A stretch of 10,266 nt of DNA from an uncultured euryarchaeote (GTDB lineage Archaea > Thermoplasmatota > Poseidoniia > Poseidoniales > Poseidoniaceae): assembly GCA_937881505.1 (NCBI GenBank), contig CALGEM010000011.1:1-10266 (forward strand), written 5' to 3'. The position numbers and the translations under genes were made by a program. Shown here in pieces: positions 6,490 through 10,266 of the stretch; position 1 is the first letter of the stretch, and the number at the start of each line of letters is the position of its first letter. A model generated the notes under the pieces. It was given only the letters and a program-made list of their open reading frames with translations. It had not been told where the DNA came from and did not search any database.

Positions 6490-8619
6490 TCAAACGACTT
6501 GAAGCGTGTCGTAGCCTGACGGGCGCATCATACGTCCGTCACGACACAACTTGTCGATGATGTCCTCGGCTTTGCCGCGGGGTATGTCCCGCCGTTCCGC
6601 CTCGGTCAAGACATCGAGCAAATTCGCCGCTGTTCCCGAATCGTTTTGAAGCACAGAGACGATGTCGATGATGACTTTCTCTTGGTTGCGGACCTTTCCT
6701 TTCTTCCCAGATTCAATGGTGGTCATGTCAAAGTTCTCGCCCATGAGTTCATGCCGCCATGTTTTGGTCAAACGGATGGCTCGGTCGGCATCTTCCACCG
6801 TCGCCACCTCTTGGAGCCGAATACGAGCGCTCGCTTCTGCCAAACGGGACAGCGCTTCCAAGGACCGAGCCGTGATGGCCACGCTGTCTTCGGAATCGCC
6901 GCCTTGCTTTCGAGTTTGGACATAGTAGGCCACGATTTTTGCTTTGGCCTCCTCGTCAAGTTTGGGATGGAAGGTTCGCTTTGAATAAGCGACGTATTTG
7001 CGCAAGATTTCACGAGGGAGAATCTGGTATTTTCCATCCACTTTCTTCGCTTCTTTGCTGGTCGATGTCGCTTTCGCCGGGTTGGGGATGGTGCCTTCAT
7101 TGACCAGCAATTCACTGCTTCCTTTGAGGCGGTTATCGATGATGTGCGATGCAATTTTTTCATCCGATTGTTCGTTCGGTGTATCGGTTAACAACCAGAT
7201 GATATCGAATCGGGAAATCAGCGGTGGCGCCAAGTTGATCTGGGAGGTGAACGGTACGTCACTGACCGGTTGGAATCGGCCGCTGGTTGGGTTGGCAGCG
7301 GCCAACACAGCGCATCGGGTGCGCAGGCTGGCGTTGATACCAGCCTTGGAGATGGAGATGCTCTGCTGTTCCATGGCTTCGTGCATGCTGGAACGGTCGG
7401 CCGTGTTCATTTTGTCAAATTCGTCAATCGCGGCAAGGCCCAAATCGGCCAACACCAAGGCACCGGCCTCCAAGGTCCACCGCCCATCCGCCGCTGCGTC
7501 TTGAACGGCGGCAGCGGTCAAACCGGCCGCCGATGCGGATTGGCCCGAGGCAAATCGGCCACGGGGCGATATGGTCGACATGTAGTGTAGGAGTTGCGAC
7601 TTCGCCACACCGGGATCGCCCATCAGAAGAATGTGGATGTCGCCACGGTTGCGAGTGCCGTCTTCGTTGACCTGTGCTTCACCACCAAAGAGCTGCAACA
7701 TGAGCGATTCTTTGATGCGCTCCATACCGAAGATGGAGGGCGCAATACTGCGCGTAAGCAAATCGTAGACGTCTTCGGAACGAGCGATTTCTTTGATTTC
7801 CGTCTCCTCTTCTTCAGAGATGACGATTTCTTCGAGCGGGATGTTTTGGCGCTCAAGGGAATGGATGCGCAGGAAGATGTCGAACACCGGTGTGTCCTTG
7901 CCGCCCTTTCGCTGTGAGCGGATGAACAACACACCGTTCGCTTTGACGCGGTCACCGGGATTCAGACGCCCTGCGAGGTCTTGCTCACCGATGCACAGGA
8001 TACGTTCGGGTTGGATGCCGCCCTTCATCTGTTCAGGGAGTTCTTGGAGTTCAATGAATTGTGAGTTGATGAGATGGGATTCTTGCTGCATGAGGAAGAA
8101 ACGCGTCTGCCGTTTAGGCCGGCCGCAGCCTCCGTCGATTTGGATGCATTCAATCGGCTCGATGAGTTCCTGTTCGTTGGGTTGGTTGATCTCCATCTCG
8201 TGGTCGCATGCGGCGCACTTGAACACCGCCGTGTAAAGACGGGGGCGAACACCGGTGATTTTGGTGGTTACCGCATCGATAGCGATGAGGCGGCCAATAT
8301 CGTCAGCACGAAGTTGAGAAACGGTCCTCACTTGGTCACTTGGAAGGTGAACGATGCGGACAAAGGGCATCAAATTGCCTTCCCCTGCATCGAGGAGAAA
8401 CTGGCGCAACGCTTGATTCGCTGCTCGGAAATGGTGGTCTGGGTTGGCCAGAATGTCCTGAGCAAATTCGTGGTCATAGCCCTCAACCTCACGGTAGGAA
8501 ACTTCCAATGACCCCTCGTCAGGCCACATTTTAGCGAGGTTGTGGATGGCTTCGGAATACTTGTCTTGCAGCAAGGAAGTCCAGCGGGCGGGGAGGTCAA
8601 ATTCTTGAATCGCAGACAT
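6490..8619 (-). CDS. mcm: Replicative DNA helicase MCM
   Basis: MCM forms the ring helicase that unwinds DNA at the archaeal replication fork. The protein has 709 residues from the ATG at 8619. The N-terminal domain (about 1-260) holds a zinc-binding set C135, C138, C158 and C165. The AAA+ core has Walker A GDPGVAKSQ (334-342), Walker B AAIDEFDKM with Asp399-Glu400, sensor-1 AAANPTSGRF (Asn443) and the arginine finger in ISRFD (Arg470). A winged-helix C-terminus follows (about 640-709). Before Walker B it reads LADLG where many MCMs have LADGG. The frame is open far upstream, to 9264, but homology starts near residue 1. The 8619 start has GGTGA 5 nt upstream and a TATA-like box about 40 nt upstream, so the longer version is rejected. 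No intein is present. It heads the leftward gene block. Confidence 0.97.
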   Translation of the reverse strand: MSAIQEFDLPARWTSLLQDKYSEAIHNLAKMWPDEGSLEVSYREVEGYDHEFAQDILANPDHHFRAANQALRQFLLDAGEGNLMPFVRIVHLPSDQVRTVSQLRADDIGRLIAIDAVTTKITGVRPRLYTAVFKCAACDHEMEINQPNEQELIEPIECIQIDGGCGRPKRQTRFFLMQQESHLINSQFIELQELPEQMKGGIQPERILCIGEQDLAGRLNPGDRVKANGVLFIRSQRKGGKDTPVFDIFLRIHSLERQNIPLEEIVISEEEETEIKEIARSEDVYDLLTRSIAPSIFGMERIKESLMLQLFGGEAQVNEDGTRNRGDIHILLMGDPGVAKSQLLHYMSTISPRGRFASGQSASAAGLTAAAVQDAAADGRWTLEAGALVLADLGLAAIDEFDKMNTADRSSMHEAMEQQSISISKAGINASLRTRCAVLAAANPTSGRFQPVSDVPFTSQINLAPPLISRFDIIWLLTDTPNEQSDEKIASHIIDNRLKGSSELLVNEGTIPNPAKATSTSKEAKKVDGKYQILPREILRKYVAYSKRTFHPKLDEEAKAKIVAYYVQTRKQGGDSEDSVAITARSLEALSRLAEASARIRLQEVATVEDADRAIRLTKTWRHELMGENFDMTTIESGKKGKVRNQEKVIIDIVSVLQNDSGTAANLLDVLTEAERRDIPRGKAEDIIDKLCRDGRMMRPSGYDTLQVV

Positions 8620-8659
8620 GGTGTTCACCGCCGGGACACTGAACAACATTGGCGAGCGG

Positions 8660-8665
8660 ATATAA
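8660..8665 (-). promoter_or_regulatory. TATA-box-like element of the mcm promoter
   Basis: Minus strand reads GAACAATGATTATATCC. TTATAT occupies 8665-8660, and the purine-rich GAACAA before it could serve as a BRE. With the usual 25 or so nt spacing, transcription would start near 8637, giving a leader of about 18 nt that contains the GGTGA ribosome site before the ATG at 8619. This is prediction from spacing and composition. Confidence 0.5.
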
Positions 8666-8686
8666 TCATTGTTCGCGATGATGTGC

Positions 8687-8708
8687 ACCCCCTCGTTTCC
8701 ACTGGAAG
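8687..8708 (-). promoter_or_regulatory. Origin recognition box (ORB)-like element, Orc1/Cdc6 site
   Basis: On the minus strand 8708-8687 reads CTTCCAGTGGAAAC, then GAGGGGGT. That is the archaeal ORB layout: the TTCCAGTGGAAAC dyad core followed by a G-rich string that the Orc1/Cdc6 winged-helix and AAA+ domains contact. The core includes a perfect TTCCA-N-TGGAA dyad. It lies about 20 bp upstream of the mcm TATA-like box in a divergent gap. Only one full copy was found, while mapped origins usually have several, so it marks either part of an origin or a Cdc6-bound operator. Confidence 0.7.
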
Positions 8709-8808
8709 AACGCAGCCCTGCAAGCGCATGGTTTTCATCAAATGAGGCGTCATGTGGAGATGCACGGAAGGCGAAGAATCCTTGTAGCGCTGGCCATGAG
8801 TTTCCACC

Positions 8809-9417
8809 ATGAGGGTGACCTTTGCCCACGGCCTCTGGTCGAGCACAGACAGCAGCAAAGCAGCGTGGATGCGCGCTCAAGGTTGGGAGGTCGTGACCGT
8901 TGACATGCGGAAATTTGGGTGGGACCAAGCCAGCCAGACCCGAGCGGTCTTGGAAGCCATTGACGAACAAGGGCCGTTTGATGTGCTCATCGGGTCCTCC
9001 TTCGGGGGATTGGCAACGGCCAACGCCGCTGCACAGCGGCCCGACCTTGACTTGAGGTTGGTCTTGCTTGCTCCGGCCTTTGGCTACCCTGACTTGGTCG
9101 AGCAAACGCTTGGAAGGGACGCAATGGAAACCTGGGAGCAAACGGGCAATCACGCATTTCATCCACCGGGGTGGGAAGAGCCCGTCGTCTTGGAATGGTC
9201 GTTCATGGAAGCGGTTCAGGAATTGGCTTGGCCTGATTTGATTCACCCAACCGCCATTCTTCACGGTTCACAGGACGATGTTGTTCCCCTCTCAAACAGT
9301 GAAAAGGCGTCTGCAGACCTGGACCATGTCTCGCTTCACGTGGTGGACGACGGTCATCGCCTCCACCAAAGTCTGGAGGGGTTGCTGCCCTTGACTCGCC
9401 TCGTCATGGACGCTTGA
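8809..9417 (+). CDS. Small alpha/beta hydrolase, YqiA-like esterase type
   Basis: This 202-residue alpha/beta hydrolase keeps the full catalytic triad. The oxyanion-side start is FAHGLW (5-10), the nucleophile elbow is GSSFGG (62-67, Ser64), the acid is Asp156 in HGSQDDVVP (152-160), and the base is His183 in DDGHRL (180-185). Its compact size, with no cap domain or signal peptide, resembles the cytoplasmic YqiA/YcfP (UPF0227) esterase group. The substrate cannot be read from sequence; a small ester or thioester is a guess. ATG 8809 is fixed by an in-frame TGA four codons upstream. No ribosome site is visible and no clear TATA box was found at the distance a leaderless transcript would need. 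purM follows 44 nt downstream on the same strand, which suggests co-transcription without a clear functional link. Confidence 0.85.
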   Translation: MRVTFAHGLWSSTDSSKAAWMRAQGWEVVTVDMRKFGWDQASQTRAVLEAIDEQGPFDVLIGSSFGGLATANAAAQRPDLDLRLVLLAPAFGYPDLVEQTLGRDAMETWEQTGNHAFHPPGWEEPVVLEWSFMEAVQELAWPDLIHPTAILHGSQDDVVPLSNSEKASADLDHVSLHVVDDGHRLHQSLEGLLPLTRLVMDA

Positions 9418-9421
9418 ATCC

Positions 9422-9435
9422 GAAGCGATTGCTTC
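9422..9435. repeat. Small hairpin between hydrolase and purM
   Basis: GAAGC-GATT-GCTTC forms a perfect 5-bp stem with a 4-nt loop, 5 nt after the hydrolase stop. No T-run follows, so termination is doubtful. The repeat is short and may be chance. Confidence 0.25.
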
Positions 9436-9461
9436 ATGAAACGCCGACCGTTGGAAGCATC

Positions 9462-10266
9462 ATGAGTGAGCCCATGGACTACGCCAGTGCAGGGGTCGAC
9501 ATCGACCTTGAGGGTTCGGCGGTCGCCTCACTCATCGGTGCGCTCTCCAAGAGCGTGCGAGCCCCGGGAACGCCCGGTGCACCGGTCGACTTGCCCGGTG
9601 GGTTCGGTGGCCTGATTGAATTCGGCGACAACCTGCTCGCTCTTGCCACCGACGGCGTGGGAAGCAAACTTCAGATCGCCACGACCTTGGAACAATGGGG
9701 TGGCGTTGGCATCGACTGCATGGCCATGAACGTCAACGATTTGTTGTGCGTCGGCGCAGAACCCATCGCTTTTGTGGATTACGTCGCCGTGCCCAAACCC
9801 GACCCCGCCATTCATGCTGCCCTCGGCGCCTCGTTGGCCGAAGCCTGTCGCCTCGCCCGAGTCACGCTTGCCGGTGGCGAAACGGCCTCACTACCGGGAA
9901 TCGTCACTGAACTCGACCTGTCGGGGACGGCACTCGGATGGCTGCCCAAGGGACAGGCCATCACGGGCGAGCACCTGAAGGAAGGGGATGTGCTCATCGG
10001 ACTGCCCGCCTCAGGCATCCATTCCAACGGCTATTCGCTGGTTCGCAAAATCATCGAGCACGCGGGTTTGGCCTACACCGATGCCGCCCCCTTTGAGGCT
10101 GAACATCCAGCTCGTACCCTGATGCGATGGACCGAAGGCCCCCCCACACTTGGTGAAATCCTCCTGAACCCCACCCGCATTTACTGCGACCCTGTGGTTG
10201 ACCTGCTCAACGCCGCCCGCGATGGAGAAGCGTTTTCCATCAACGACATTCACGGCATCTGCCACA
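9462..10266 (+). CDS. purM: Phosphoribosylformylglycinamidine cyclo-ligase (AIR synthetase), 3' end cut by window
   Basis: PurM catalyses the ATP-dependent closure of FGAM to aminoimidazole ribonucleotide, step 5 of purine synthesis, in the cytoplasm. The 268 visible residues show the family order: DYASAGVDID (6-15), ATDGVGSKL (62-70, ATP-binding loop), MNVNDLLCVGAEPIAFVDY (89-107), LAGGETASLPG (136-146), LPASGIHSNGYSLVR (181-195) and LLNPTRIYCDPVVDLL (234-249). Full-length PurM is about 330-350 residues, so roughly the last 70 lie beyond the window. The frame is open with no stop to the edge. The start is ATG 9462, with a weak GGA 6 nt upstream. ATG 9474 is an alternative that still keeps DYASAGVDID. 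The start overlaps the stop of a 9-codon open frame by ATGA. It follows the hydrolase gene by 44 nt. Confidence 0.95.
   Translation, partial: MSEPMDYASAGVDIDLEGSAVASLIGALSKSVRAPGTPGAPVDLPGGFGGLIEFGDNLLALATDGVGSKLQIATTLEQWGGVGIDCMAMNVNDLLCVGAEPIAFVDYVAVPKPDPAIHAALGASLAEACRLARVTLAGGETASLPGIVTELDLSGTALGWLPKGQAITGEHLKEGDVLIGLPASGIHSNGYSLVRKIIEHAGLAYTDAAPFEAEHPARTLMRWTEGPPTLGEILLNPTRIYCDPVVDLLNAARDGEAFSINDIHGICH

Larger units (their letters stand above)
8620..8808. other. Divergent intergenic region between mcm and the hydrolase gene
   Basis: This 189-bp gap has genes leaving on both sides. It holds the mcm ribosome site (GGTGA on the minus strand at about 8625-8629), a TATA-like box, the ORB-like element, and a second GTGGAAAC octamer (minus strand, 8807-8800) next to the hydrolase start. 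The AT-rich stretch around 8660-8675 could serve as a duplex-unwinding site or simply be the promoter. No open frame here has homology or good signals. Confidence 0.6.

Noticed and set aside
8620..9264. Upstream open extension of the mcm frame (would make a 924-residue protein)
   Set aside because: The extra residues have no MCM homology, overlap the hydrolase gene on the other strand, and cross the TATA-like box and ORB. Start 8619 has its own ribosome site.

Overview
The window looks like chromosomal DNA from an uncultured euryarchaeon. Archaeal markers are a single MCM helicase, the archaea-specific Glu-tRNA(Gln) amidotransferase subunit GatE, two Pth2-type peptidyl-tRNA hydrolases, TATA-like promoter elements and a strong match to an archaeal origin recognition box (ORB). 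Moderately high GC, very compact spacing and the gene mix would fit a marine planktonic lineage such as Marine Group II (Poseidoniales). That placement is an inference from gene content, not a measured one.

Layout, left to right. At the left edge a leftward Cys-rich protein (173 to 1) starts right behind its own TATA-like box, as a leaderless gene would. Then comes a leftward block from 8619 down to 207, read in the order mcm, gatE, a secreted or membrane beta-propeller protein with a C-terminal DUF4430 (transcobalamin-like) domain, an ECF-transporter S component, two tandem and diverged Pth2 genes, and a threonine aldolase. Gaps in the block run from an 8-nt overlap to 48 nt, so one long operon is possible. 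A 189-bp divergent gap (8620-8808) separates mcm from a rightward pair: a small alpha/beta hydrolase (8809-9417) and purM (9462 to the right edge, truncated).

Three points matter most. (1) The divergent gap holds an ORB-like element, a TTCCAGTGGAAAC core followed by a G-run, about 20 bp upstream of a plausible mcm TATA box. Genes on each side run away from it. It may be a replication origin or a Cdc6/Orc1-controlled mcm promoter. (2) The propeller/DUF4430 protein and the ECF S component form a probable two-gene uptake module. Cobalamin or another corrinoid is the best substrate guess. The propeller, two-helix membrane hairpin and DUF4430 architecture looks unusual. (3) Two consecutive and clearly different Pth2 genes are translationally packed together.

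Functionally the leftward block mixes replication (MCM), translation (GatE, and two Pth2 for peptidyl-tRNA recycling), amino-acid metabolism (threonine aldolase) and nutrient uptake. The rightward side carries purine synthesis. GatD, EcfA, EcfT and Orc1/Cdc6, the expected partners, are not in the window. No tRNA, rRNA, CRISPR array, transposon or phage gene was seen.
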